DNA of 64,000 nucleotides from Devosia nitrariae (lineage in GTDB: Bacteria; Pseudomonadota; Alphaproteobacteria; Rhizobiales; Devosiaceae). Every line of letters starts with the position of its first letter. Positions within the stretch are counted from its first letter, which is position 1. The notes beneath the pieces were generated by a model. It saw nothing but the letters and a program-made list of their open reading frames with translations, searched no databases and was not told the DNA's origin. The translations under genes were made by a program, and so were the position numbers. Location of the stretch: positions 1-64,000 of the forward strand of contig NZ_BSNS01000028.1 in the NCBI RefSeq assembly GCF_030160115.1, given 5' to 3'. Shown in pieces: positions 37,872 to 47,654 of this stretch.

Positions 37872-39719
37872 TCAGGCCCCGGCGGCCTTGCGCCCGACCT
37901 GCCTTGCCCTGTCGATGCGCTCATGCGGCACCGAGGCGGCGGGCAGGGTGATGATCTCGCGGATGACCTCGACCGGGAGCTTGGGTTCGCGCGATGCTGT
38001 CAACAGGCCGTTGGTTTCCTGCTCGGTATCGGTGAGCTGGGTGTAGCAATAACCGGCAAGGAACGGGCTCTCGGCGATCGTGCCGAAGATGTCGCGCAGG
38101 CGTGCCTCGAATTCCTCGGCATCCGCCACCGTCGAATAGCCGTGCCAGGCTTCGCCAAGCCTGGGCGTAAAGCTCAAGCCCCCGAATTCGGTCAGCATCA
38201 CCGGCTGGCCGGCGCGCTCGCGCCCGCCGAGCATGATCCGGCGCCGTGCGGGGCCCATGCCCTGGAGCATGGCCTCGAGGTCCTGAGCGCTGTGGAAGCG
38301 GGTGCGCAGGCCCGCTCCGTCCGGGGCATAGTCGTGGATCGACCAGATGTCGCTCTCGACGAGTTCCCAGCCGTCGTTGGAGATGACGGGGCGGCTCGGG
38401 TCGAGCGCCTTGGTCAAATGGTAGAGCGCGCTCGCATAGTGAGCCTGGTCGGCACGCGCGGCGATCTGGTGCACGCCCCAGCTTTCATTGAGCGGCACCC
38501 AGGCGACGATCGAAGGGTGGCTCTTGTCGCGCCGGATCGCCTCCATCCATTCGCGCGACAGACGCTCGACGGCGGAATTCGAAAAGGCATAGGCGCTCGG
38601 CATTTCCTCCCAGACGAGGAGCCCAAGCACGTCGCACCAATAGAGGAAGCGCGGGTCCTCGATCTTCTGGTGGATGCGAACGCCATTGAAGCCCATCGCC
38701 TTGATGTGCTCGGCTTCCTTGCGCAACGCCTCGGGGCTGGGCGCCGCCAGATGCGTCTCCGGCCAGTAGTTCTGACCAAGGACGAGGCGAAGATAGTAGG
38801 GCAACCCGTTGAGGAGGAAGTGCCCCTCACCCACCTCGACGCTACGAAGTCCGAGATAACTTTCGATCCGGTCGGGCGTCTCGCCATCGAGCACCAGTTC
38901 GGCATCGATGAGATTGGGTCGCTCGGGCGTCCACGTCAGATGGTCGCGGTAGGTTCCGTGCTGGAGGGCGGCAATCGAGATATCGAAGGCGATCTCGCTG
39001 TCGCTTATCTTGATGGCCTGTTCCGCGAGCGTCTTGCCTTCTGCCGAAAGCCGCAGCGACAGCAACACCGGCCGGGACGGAACCGTGTTGAGCCGCACCT
39101 CGCAGCGCACCCGCGACTGCGTGATGTCGGGGACGAAGTGGAGGTCCGTGACGTGGAGATCGGGCACGACGGCGAGCCACACCGGCTGCCAGATGCCGGT
39201 CGTGCGGTGATACCAGATATTGTGCGGGCTCTCGAGCCAGTCCTGCTTGCCGCGCGGAAAACGTACGTCGAGCGGCTGGTCTTCGGCCCGCACTACGACG
39301 ATTTGCTCGTCGCCCTCGACGAGTGCGTGCGTGATGTCGGCATGGAAGGGGACATGCCCGCCCTCGTGGCTTGCAACGCACTGCCCGTTGACCCAGACCG
39401 TCGCCGCATAGTCGACGGCGCCGAAATGAAGCTGCAGCCGTTCGCCGGCCGCGATCACCGGCGCCTCAAAACTGCGTCGGTACCAGACGACCGGATGGTA
39501 TCCAGACGCGGCTATGCCCGAGGCCGTGGACTCGGGTGGGAAAGGCACGTTGATCGTTCGGGTGAAGACATCCGGCTTTTCCGCCCAGTTTTCGCCGGCC
39601 CCTCTATCGGCATCGTCATGGGCAAAACCCCAGGCACCGCACAGATCGTACCAGCGCTCACGCCGGAACTGCGGATTGGGGGCGAGCATGGCCGCCGCAT
39701 CGCGCGCGGAAGTCGTCAT
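37872..39719 (-). CDS. Glycoside hydrolase family 2 protein
   Basis: A 615-residue GH2 enzyme: N-terminal sugar-binding jelly roll (WYRRSFEAPV, VWVNGQCVASHEGGHVPF), an immunoglobulin-like middle domain and a C-terminal TIM barrel. The acid/base Glu is in WVPLNESWGV and the nucleophile Glu in VMLTEFGGLSF. In bacterial beta-glucuronidases an Asn-x-Lys before the segment that aligns with GLLTASREPK binds the acid group; here that place reads ETN, so a plain beta-glucuronidase is unlikely. No signal peptide is seen, so it acts in the cytoplasm. ATG 39719 has GGAGGAG upstream. It is the first gene of the operon and divergent from lacI. Confidence 0.85.
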   Translation of the reverse strand: MTTSARDAAAMLAPNPQFRRERWYDLCGAWGFAHDDADRGAGENWAEKPDVFTRTINVPFPPESTASGIAASGYHPVVWYRRSFEAPVIAAGERLQLHFGAVDYAATVWVNGQCVASHEGGHVPFHADITHALVEGDEQIVVVRAEDQPLDVRFPRGKQDWLESPHNIWYHRTTGIWQPVWLAVVPDLHVTDLHFVPDITQSRVRCEVRLNTVPSRPVLLSLRLSAEGKTLAEQAIKISDSEIAFDISIAALQHGTYRDHLTWTPERPNLIDAELVLDGETPDRIESYLGLRSVEVGEGHFLLNGLPYYLRLVLGQNYWPETHLAAPSPEALRKEAEHIKAMGFNGVRIHQKIEDPRFLYWCDVLGLLVWEEMPSAYAFSNSAVERLSREWMEAIRRDKSHPSIVAWVPLNESWGVHQIAARADQAHYASALYHLTKALDPSRPVISNDGWELVESDIWSIHDYAPDGAGLRTRFHSAQDLEAMLQGMGPARRRIMLGGRERAGQPVMLTEFGGLSFTPRLGEAWHGYSTVADAEEFEARLRDIFGTIAESPFLAGYCYTQLTDTEQETNGLLTASREPKLPVEVIREIITLPAASVPHERIDRARQVGRKAAGA

Positions 39720-39818
39720 CAAGTCTCTCCTCCACCCCGATCGGCACACGTATCCACCCACCGCCAAGCCTGTGGCTCGCGGCGTTGAATAGCCCGCCTG
39801 GAAGGGGTTCACATCGAT

Positions 39819-39840
39819 ACCGGTTCTCTTTCGACCGGTA
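39819..39840. promoter_or_regulatory. Inverted repeat TACCGGT-N8-ACCGGTA
   Basis: Perfect 7-bp arms with an 8-base spacer in the region between the GH2 start (39719) and the lacI start (39915). It directly adjoins the LacI-type operator at 39841, so two dimers or a dimer and the promoter complex may bind side by side. Confidence 0.5.
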
Positions 39841-39858
39841 TGCTAAATTTGTTTAGCA
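39841..39858. promoter_or_regulatory. LacI-type operator
   Basis: TGCTAAA and TTTAGCA are perfect arms around a 4-base centre, giving an 18-bp palindrome with the T-G-x-T-A-A half-sites common to LacI-family operators. It lies between the divergent glycosidase operon and the LacI-family gene. Confidence 0.7.
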
Positions 39859-39914
39859 CCTTGATTGACCTGCCCGCGCTTGTCAAGCAGGTTACCGCTG
39901 AAGGAGGGACCGCA

Positions 39915-40913
39915 ATGAAGAGACGGGTCAAGATGGTCGATGTCGCGCGCGCCGCGCACGTGTCGAAAACGACCGTTTCCCTGGTTCTCAATCAGATACC
40001 TGGCGTGCGCATCGCGGAAGACACGCGCCAGCGCGTGCTGCGCGTGGCGCGCGAGCTCGGCTACGAGCCGGGTCCGGCCCTTCACCAGATCGATCCCGAT
40101 CGCAAGCGCCTCTACGGTGTTCTGATCAACGAGATATCGGCGGCATACCCGATCAACCTGATCGAGGGCATGCAGATCTGGGCGGACGCCCAGGGGGTGC
40201 AGATCGTCATCCAGGTAACCGGCGGCATTCTGGACCATGAAGCGGCCGCGCTCGAGAACTTCGCGCGCTTCGGCGTCGACGGCGTGATCTATGCCAGGAC
40301 CTTCACCGCGATCGTCGAACCGCCTGCCAGGCTCGATGCCTTTCGCCACGTTTTTCTCAATTGCCGGCGCGCTGACGGTGTGGGGGTTGCGGTGCTGCCG
40401 GCCGAACGCAGCGGCGGAACGCTCGCGACCGACCATCTCATCGGGCGCGGGCGAAAGCGCATCGCAACGATTACCGGCGACCCCTGGCAACTCGCGGCCA
40501 AGGAGCGGCTGGAAGGCTATCATCGCGCCCTTGCTCGCGCTGGCCTGCCACGCGATGGAGCGTTCGAAGCGATTGGGGATTGGGGCCACGAGAGCGGCTT
40601 TGCCGCGACCAAACAATTGCTCGAGTTGCCTGATCCGCCCGATGCGATTTTCTGTCAGAACGACATCATGGCGCGCGGTGCACTCGCAGCCTTGCGCGCG
40701 CATGGCCGCTCGGTGCCGGCGGACGTTGCCGTTATCGGCTATGATGACCGCGAGTTTGCCAAGAGCCTCGAGCCGACCCTCACCAGTGTGACCTTGCCGC
40801 ATGTCGAGATGGCTGAGCGCGCCATCCAGTACCTTGCTGCCGGCACACCCTCCGGTGATCGCACCATCTCCGTCCGCGGCGAACTCGTCTTGCGGCAAAG
40901 TTCAGGTGGGTAG
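39915..40913 (+). CDS. LacI-family transcriptional repressor
   Basis: A 332-residue regulator. The N-terminal helix-turn-helix and hinge are VKMVDVARAAHVSKTTVSLVLN and RQRVLRVARELGYEPG. A periplasmic-binding-protein-like effector domain follows to the end (FCQNDIMARGALAALR, VIGYDDREFAKSLEPTLTSV). ATG 39915 follows AAGGAGGG; the longer frame from 39840 starts inside the operator. It is divergent from the glycosidase-importer-sulfatase operon and is its likely repressor, induced by a sugar derived from the substrate. Confidence 0.86.
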   Translation: MKRRVKMVDVARAAHVSKTTVSLVLNQIPGVRIAEDTRQRVLRVARELGYEPGPALHQIDPDRKRLYGVLINEISAAYPINLIEGMQIWADAQGVQIVIQVTGGILDHEAAALENFARFGVDGVIYARTFTAIVEPPARLDAFRHVFLNCRRADGVGVAVLPAERSGGTLATDHLIGRGRKRIATITGDPWQLAAKERLEGYHRALARAGLPRDGAFEAIGDWGHESGFAATKQLLELPDPPDAIFCQNDIMARGALAALRAHGRSVPADVAVIGYDDREFAKSLEPTLTSVTLPHVEMAERAIQYLAAGTPSGDRTISVRGELVLRQSSGG

Positions 40914-40959
40914 GGTTCCTCCGCATACCTGCCAATGTGTTCAGGGTTTGCGAAAATGA

Positions 40960-41097
40960 GGAAGGCCCCCTCACCCGCCGGCTTCGCCGTCGACCTCTCC
41001 CCCAAAGGAGAGGTGTCGCGGTGGCAAGCACAGTGCCCCTCTTCACCTCTCCCCGGGGGGAGAGGTCGCCGCAAAGCGGCGGGTGAGGGGGCCTTCC
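40960..41097. repeat. Intergenic palindromic repeat element with 21-bp arms
   Basis: Perfect 21-bp outer arms at 40960-40980 and 41077-41097 (GGAAGGCCCCCTCACCC at the left). Inner hairpins of CCTCTCC type lie near 40999-41015 and 41044-41065. It lies between the stops of convergent genes lacI and the OppF-type ATPase, where it may act as a two-way terminator. It resembles the element at 23871-24044 in layout and purine/pyrimidine style. Confidence 0.8.
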
Positions 41098-42093
41098 CGC
41101 AGGACTTTCTTCAGCCCCGTTACAGGCGGCCAAAAGCGCGCCAGTCACGCATAAAGAAAACACTTCACGCTGCGTCCTTCAGCCTCGTAGGAGGCGGGGA
41201 TTTCGACGCGGCAGCGGTCCATGACCTTTGGGCAGCGGGCGGCGAACTTGCAGCCGCCGCTGACGGGAAATGTGACTGGGCGCGGTGCGAGCGTCGGCTC
41301 GGCCGACCAGGCCTTGTCGGGATCCGCCTGCGGCACCGAGCTCTTGAGGAGCTGGGTATAGGGGTGGAGCGGGCTGCCGAGCACCCGCTCGACCGGCCCC
41401 GTCTCGACGATCCAGCCCCGCAGCATCACGCCGATCCTGTCGGCTGTATAATAAGCGGTGGCGAGGTCGTGCGTGATATAGAGGACGGCCACGCCTTCCT
41501 TGTCGCGCAGGTCCTTGAACAGGTTGAGGATCGACATCCGCAGCGATGCATCGAGCATGGAGACCGGCTCGTCGGCAACCAGCAGCGAGGGCCGGGTGAT
41601 CAGCGCCCGTGCGATCGAGACGCGTTGCGCCTGACCGCCCGAGAGCTCGTTGGGATAGCGCCCCCGCACCTCGGCCAGAGTCAGACCGACGACCCGCAGC
41701 GCCTCGTCGATGCGCTTGTCGACGTCGGCACCCTTGGCCACCTGGTAGTTCCGCGCCGTCTCATAGAGATAGCTGTCGATACGCTTCATCGGGCTGAAGG
41801 TCGCGAACGGGTCCTGGAAGACCGGCTGCACCTCCTTATAGAACCAGGTCCGTTTGTCGCGCGCCGACAGCTCGCCGACAGATCGGCCCTTGTAGTTGAG
41901 CGTGCCCTCGCTCGGCCGCTCGAGCCCGAGGACCATCCGCGCCAGCGTTGTCTTGCCGCTGCCGCTCTCGCCGGCGAGCGCGTAGATCTCCGGCTTTCCG
42001 GCAGTGAGGGTCAGAGACGCGTCGTCAACCGCCTCGAGCCGCGTCACCGACAGGCCCTGCCGGCTGAGAAAGACCCGCGTCAGGTGGTCGATC

Positions 42094-43119
<1,026 letters not shown>

Positions 43120-43123
43120 GAGG

Positions 43124-43987
43124 CTAACCTTTCGCTTGCAGGCGCGCCAACCGGGTGCGCGGATCGAGATAAGCGGTGAGCCCTACCGAGGCGAGATAGA
43201 AGCCGACGACGATCAGCACCGCCGCGGCAATCGGCGCCGCCAGCACCCAGACGCGGTTGGCGAGCAGCGACTGGTAGTAGTTGCCCCAGTAGATCATGGT
43301 GCCCAGGCTCTGGGCATTCATGTCGCCGAGCCCCAGCACCGAGAGCGTCACCTCGAGGCCGATGGCAAACAGGAACCCGCTGACGACATCGGCCAGAAGA
43401 AAGGGGATGAGGAACGGCAGGTGCTCCCGCACCACCACCTTGACCGAGCGCATCCCCGAAAAGACGGCGGTGTTGGTGAACTCGCGTTCACGCAGGCTCA
43501 GGACTTGCGACCGGTAGCGCTTGGAGGGGATGGCCCAGTCCAGAAGCCCGATCATCACGCCGAGCGCGACGAGCGTCATGTGGCCGCGCAGCATGGCGGC
43601 GATGAGGATGAGCAGCGGCAGGCGCGGAATGACAATGAAGGAATCGACGAGCCCCGACAGGAACCGGTCCCAGCGGCCGCCCAGATACCCGGAGATCATG
43701 CCGATCATCACCCCGATGCCCCGGCCGATGATGACGGCAAGACCGGCAACGATGAGGGTGTTGCGCACCGCAAAGGTCAGCATCCAGAAGACGTCCTGGC
43801 CCTGCGAGGTGGTGCCGAACCAGTGCTCGAGCGAGGGCGGAGCGGCGCGGGGGACTACCCGCCGTGCCTCGGGCGCATAGGGCGAGAAAAACGAGAGACC
43901 CGCCAGGATGAAGACCACCACCAGAATGAGCGACCCGTAGCGGAAGGCGGAATTGTAGCGGAAGAGGTCCCTGATCGTGGTCAGCAT
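43124..43987 (-). CDS. Oligopeptide-type ABC transporter permease (OppC/DppC)
   Basis: A 287-residue permease with an N-terminal membrane anchor (RYGSLILVVVFILAGLSFF) and five further helices. The OppC-type segment EHWFGTTSQGQDVFWMLTFAVRNTL (in parts) precedes the transport domain. The EAA loop lies near SLREREFTNTAVFSGM. It pairs with the OppB-type protein, whose gene ends 10 bp before. Confidence 0.87.
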   Translation of the reverse strand: MLTTIRDLFRYNSAFRYGSLILVVVFILAGLSFFSPYAPEARRVVPRAAPPSLEHWFGTTSQGQDVFWMLTFAVRNTLIVAGLAVIIGRGIGVMIGMISGYLGGRWDRFLSGLVDSFIVIPRLPLLILIAAMLRGHMTLVALGVMIGLLDWAIPSKRYRSQVLSLREREFTNTAVFSGMRSVKVVVREHLPFLIPFLLADVVSGFLFAIGLEVTLSVLGLGDMNAQSLGTMIYWGNYYQSLLANRVWVLAAPIAAAVLIVVGFYLASVGLTAYLDPRTRLARLQAKG

Positions 43988-43997
43988 GGTTCCGCCC

Positions 43998-44996
43998 TCA
44001 CCGGTAGCGCACGCGCGGGTCGATCAGCGGGTAGCAGAGATCGACCAGCAGGGAAGCGGTGGCGATGCCAACGATCGAGAGCAGCGTGATGCCCATGATC
44101 ATGTTGTAGTCGCTCGCATTGATGGCATTGAGCAGCAGATAGCCGAGACCGGGATAACCGAAGACGACCTCGGTGATCAGCGCGCCCTCGAAGATCGCCG
44201 CCAGCGACAGCGCAAGGTCGGTGACCTGCGGCAGCATGGTGTTGCGGATGACGTAGCGGAAGACGATCCTGCGCTTGGGGAGCGCCGCGATCTCGGCAAA
44301 GCGCACATAGTCCGAGGAGCGCTCGGTGCTGGCCAGGGCCTTCGACATGATGAAGCGGAACGCCGTCGCCCCGATCACCAGCGAGAGCGCCGGCAGGAAC
44401 CCATAATAGACGAGCGAGCCGATATAGCTCCAGCTGAAGCTCGCCGTGCCGCGGCTGCCGCCCACCAGCGGGAAGATCGGCAGGTAATAGGTAAAGAGCA
44501 TCAACAGGATGAAGGCGACGATGTAGTAGGGGATCGGATAGATCGAGACGAGTGTGTTCTCGACCGCCTTCGACCACCACCGGTCGGGGAAATAGCCGGC
44601 AAGTCCGCCAAGCACGAGCCCTAGCGTCCAGGCTATGATCGTCGAGAGTCCCAGGAGCCCGATCGTCCACCAGATGCCCGAGCCGATCATATCGGCGACG
44701 GTCGTCGGAAAGGCGCTGAAGGACGGGCCGAGATCACCGCGCAGCACCCGCCCCCAGAAGTTGAGGTACTGGGTGAGAAGGTTCCCTTCCAGGCCATAGA
44801 GATCCATCAGCGACTGGCGCAGCGCAAGCGTTGCTTCGGGCGAAAGCGTCTGGAAGGCGGTAAGGCGCCCCATCGCCTGATCGATCGGATTGATCGGCGA
44901 CATGCGCGGGATGAGGAATGTCAGGGATACGCCGATGAAGATGACGATGGCCCACTGGATGAGCCGTGGGACGATGTATTCCTTTAAGAGCGTCAT
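43998..44996 (-). CDS. Oligopeptide-type ABC transporter permease (OppB/DppB)
   Basis: A 332-residue permease. Its N-terminus (VPRLIQWAIVIFIGVSLTFLIPRM, in parts) is typical of OppB, as is the EAA-type loop SSDYVRFAEIAALPKRRIVFRYV and the following ITEVVFGYPGLGYLL. ATG 44996 is chosen because the frame beyond it runs through the hairpin after the binding-protein gene. It shares the membrane channel with the OppC-type protein. Confidence 0.87.
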   Translation of the reverse strand: MTLLKEYIVPRLIQWAIVIFIGVSLTFLIPRMSPINPIDQAMGRLTAFQTLSPEATLALRQSLMDLYGLEGNLLTQYLNFWGRVLRGDLGPSFSAFPTTVADMIGSGIWWTIGLLGLSTIIAWTLGLVLGGLAGYFPDRWWSKAVENTLVSIYPIPYYIVAFILLMLFTYYLPIFPLVGGSRGTASFSWSYIGSLVYYGFLPALSLVIGATAFRFIMSKALASTERSSDYVRFAEIAALPKRRIVFRYVIRNTMLPQVTDLALSLAAIFEGALITEVVFGYPGLGYLLLNAINASDYNMIMGITLLSIVGIATASLLVDLCYPLIDPRVRYR

Positions 44997-45041
44997 GAAT
45001 GGCGGCGTCCCGAATGCGGTCTGAATAGGGGTCTCGGAGCG

Positions 45042-45066
45042 GGGAAGGGCGGTTGCCGCCCTTCCC
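45042..45066 (-). terminator. Stem-loop after the family 5 binding-protein gene
   Basis: A perfect 11-bp GC stem (GGGAAGGGCGG and complement) with a TTG loop, between the binding-protein stop (45080) and the permease start (44996). It has no T-tract. It is the fourth case in this window of a hairpin right after a binding-protein gene. Confidence 0.72.
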
Positions 45067-45079
45067 ACCTGCCGGCTTG

Positions 45080-46981
45080 CTATTCGGCGACCGGCCGCAG
45101 ACTCTGGAAGGTGTACTTGCCTCCCTGGAACCAGTAGAGCGGCATGCGTTCCGGATTCTCGGCGGTCGGGAACCCGGTCCAGTAGCGCTCATCCCAGGTG
45201 ACGAACTTCTTGAAGCTGATCGTGGTGATGAAATACATCTCCTCGGTCCAGTGCTTGAGGAAGTCTGTCACCAGTTCGTGGTTCTCTTCGCTCCCTGGCT
45301 CGACGGCAGCCATCGCATCAATCAATTCGCCGACCCGGGGATCGTTGATGCGCTGGAAGTTGTTGCCGCCGAGGGACCGGTAGTCCTCGCCGACCGGCAC
45401 ATAGAAATCAGGATGCCAGCCGCGGATCTCGGGCCAGGCGTCCCCCGAGGCGAGCGCGAAGCTGTACCACGGGGTCGAGACCTGGAACTGGCCCTCGATG
45501 TGGTTCTGATCCCAGACGCTGCGCTCCGGCCCCTGCAGGTCGACCTGGATGCCGAAATCGGTCCACATGTCGGACGCGGCATTGGCCATGCGGAAGGCGT
45601 CGTTCTCGTCCGGAGGGGATTGGAGGCTCAGCACCCAGGGCTCTCCATCGGGCTTCAGCCACTGGCCCGAGCCGTCGCGGCTGAAGCCGTTCTTGACGAG
45701 GAGCGCTTCGGCCGCCTCGGGGTCGAACTTCCACCAGCCGCTCCCGAACACCTCGCGCGGCGTACCGGGCACGTCATATCCCTGACCCTCGGCCCATTCG
45801 GCGATGCGATCGGGCACGGTCGGATCGTAGGGCTTGTACATCTCGCCATTGCCGAGATCGATCTCGAGGTCGATGAGCCATTCTTCGAGCGGCTCGTGGT
45901 AGAGCGAGACGAGCTCGCCGGTCGGCGGCACCGGGATCGGCGTCACCTTGACCACGCCCCCTATATATTCGGTCTGCAGCTCGACGATGTCTAGGGCGAG
46001 CGCCAGAGCCCAGCGCACGTCCTTGTTAGCGAAGACGGGATCGTTCTCCTGGTTGAAGACGAACTGGCGCGAGCTGACTTCGTTGGGGTAGGCCCAGGGG
46101 AACTCCTGGTACCAGGAGCGGGCGGTCGGCGTGGTGTCGAGCGTCTCCTGGAACGCCTCGAAATCGGCGTCGAAATAGACATCGAGCTCGCCGCGCGACA
46201 TGGCGATGGCCTTGCGGGTGCTGTCGCCGTAGAAGATGGAAAGGATATTCTCCGGCCCTGGATTGTTCGTCTCGACACCCGCCGGCGACCGCTCCCAGTC
46301 CTCGCGGCGCTCGTAGAGCTCCCAGAACCCGTTCGGGTCAGCCTGCACCGGAATGTAGGTGCCGAGCACCACCGGCGGGTTGTTGGTGAAGGTGGCGAGG
46401 TCTTCGACCTCCTCGAACACGTGCTTGGGCATCATGTAGATGCCGTTCCAGCGCGCTTCGAACAGCGAGTGGAACCGGGCGTTCGGTTCGGTGAGCGTGA
46501 AGGTGACCGAGTGGTCGCCGGTCTTCTCCACGCTTTCGACGAATTGGTTGAGCTGGGCGTGCCAGCCATTGGCACCGAGCTCGGGCGTGCTCTTGAGCGT
46601 CTCGATGGTATAAACGAGGTCGTCGGCGGTGAATTGGACGCCGTCGCTCCAGAAGATGTTGTCGCGCAACTCGACGCTCATCTGCGTGTAGTCGTCGTTG
46701 TATTGCGGCGGAGCGCTCGCCGCATCATTCACCAGTGCGCCCGTTTCCTGGTCGCGGATCCAGAGCGTCTCGAGGAACATGGCGTGCCGGGTGGGGTTCT
46801 GCGGCCCGAGGACCCAGAAGTTGTAGTTGCCCACCACGTTGTAGCGCAGGATCTGATCGGAAACGAACAGTTGCTCGCGTGGGACATCGACCGGCAACCC
46901 TGACGGCTGCGCCATGGCGCCGCCGACCGGCAGGCCAATGGCCGCGGTCAAAAGTCCTGCTAAGACTAGGCGTGAAAACAT
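45080..46981 (-). CDS. Extracellular solute-binding protein family 5
   Basis: A 633-residue periplasmic binding protein of the DppA/OppA class. It has a signal peptide (about residues 1-24, ending GGAMAQ), then the domain segments LETLWIRDQETG, SVELRDNIFWSDGVQFTADDLVYTI (in parts) and LALDIVEL. The family is named for peptides, but many members bind oligosaccharides. Facing an operon of hydrolase, dehydrogenase, sulfotransferase and sugar isomerase, a carbohydrate ligand is plausible. It is first in the leftward importer operon, with its promoter in 46982-47654. Confidence 0.87.
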   Translation of the reverse strand: MFSRLVLAGLLTAAIGLPVGGAMAQPSGLPVDVPREQLFVSDQILRYNVVGNYNFWVLGPQNPTRHAMFLETLWIRDQETGALVNDAASAPPQYNDDYTQMSVELRDNIFWSDGVQFTADDLVYTIETLKSTPELGANGWHAQLNQFVESVEKTGDHSVTFTLTEPNARFHSLFEARWNGIYMMPKHVFEEVEDLATFTNNPPVVLGTYIPVQADPNGFWELYERREDWERSPAGVETNNPGPENILSIFYGDSTRKAIAMSRGELDVYFDADFEAFQETLDTTPTARSWYQEFPWAYPNEVSSRQFVFNQENDPVFANKDVRWALALALDIVELQTEYIGGVVKVTPIPVPPTGELVSLYHEPLEEWLIDLEIDLGNGEMYKPYDPTVPDRIAEWAEGQGYDVPGTPREVFGSGWWKFDPEAAEALLVKNGFSRDGSGQWLKPDGEPWVLSLQSPPDENDAFRMANAASDMWTDFGIQVDLQGPERSVWDQNHIEGQFQVSTPWYSFALASGDAWPEIRGWHPDFYVPVGEDYRSLGGNNFQRINDPRVGELIDAMAAVEPGSEENHELVTDFLKHWTEEMYFITTISFKKFVTWDERYWTGFPTAENPERMPLYWFQGGKYTFQSLRPVAE

Positions 46982-47654
46982 AGTCGCTCTCCTCCCTGAA
47001 GCTGAGCACCGCCCCTCCGGCGGTTTCTGTAGTCGGACTATGACAGGCAGGTGAGCGGCCTCCGTTCCGCTTCGTTCACCGCCGTCCTGTTGCCGGTCCT
47101 CGGCCTCCTCTTTTTATAGCACCAGTCACGGCTCGCGCTGGTGCAACTTGCCGTGTCCGCAGCGTTCATTCCGGCTGTCCGTGCGTCCCTCGCACGCCTG
47201 CCGAATGTTCGCGACCGAGGGCCGCCGCTGCGCAGTCCATCGGCCTGCGCCGCAGTGAAACCCATCGAAGTAAGCACTCGGCTTCTGCCAGTGTCAATCA
47301 AAATCAATCAATTCGACCAACCAGATTGGAGGGCATGACCAGTTCAGTAGGTTCTGTGCTCGAAGTTGATCGCTTGTGATTGACAGCGCCAGGAGACGGT
47401 GCAAGATTGTCCCTGCCTGGGAGGGTGCCGCCAAGATTTCGCGCGGGTCGTTCATGTTCTCGCTACTCTCTGGGAGGAGAGGGCGAAAATCACGAGAGAA
47501 AACGTAGGGCTAAGCCGGCTGCCGGGCAGCTGGCGAAGGAGGAGCGAGTGTCTGCAGGGATCAAATGGTCCGCGCGCGATTGCGCCCTGTCGAGGGCGCA
47601 ACGTGCAACGGTTTACGGAACCGGTGGTCCGGGATCAGCCCGAAGGTCGGTCCA
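46982..47654. other. Divergent control region without a convincing gene
   Basis: These 673 bp separate the binding-protein gene from the hydrolase operon. Open frames here (for example about 47038-47307, minus strand) have no RBS, no recognisable family and arginine-rich, shadow-like composition. An A/T-rich part near 47290-47312 has repeated AATCA. GTCAATCA at 47293-47300 is the inverse of TGATTGAC at 47377-47384, so a regulator might bridge them. No regulator gene is close by. Confidence 0.45.

Noticed and set aside
37872-39719. Beta-glucuronidase as a specific name for the GH2 enzyme
   Set aside because: The Asn-x-Lys motif for the carboxylate is absent.
47038-47307. An open frame of 89 codons on the minus strand in the divergent control region
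   Set aside because: Composition looks random (many Arg, Thr, Ala), there is no RBS or known motif, and it lies in a region needed for two promoters.
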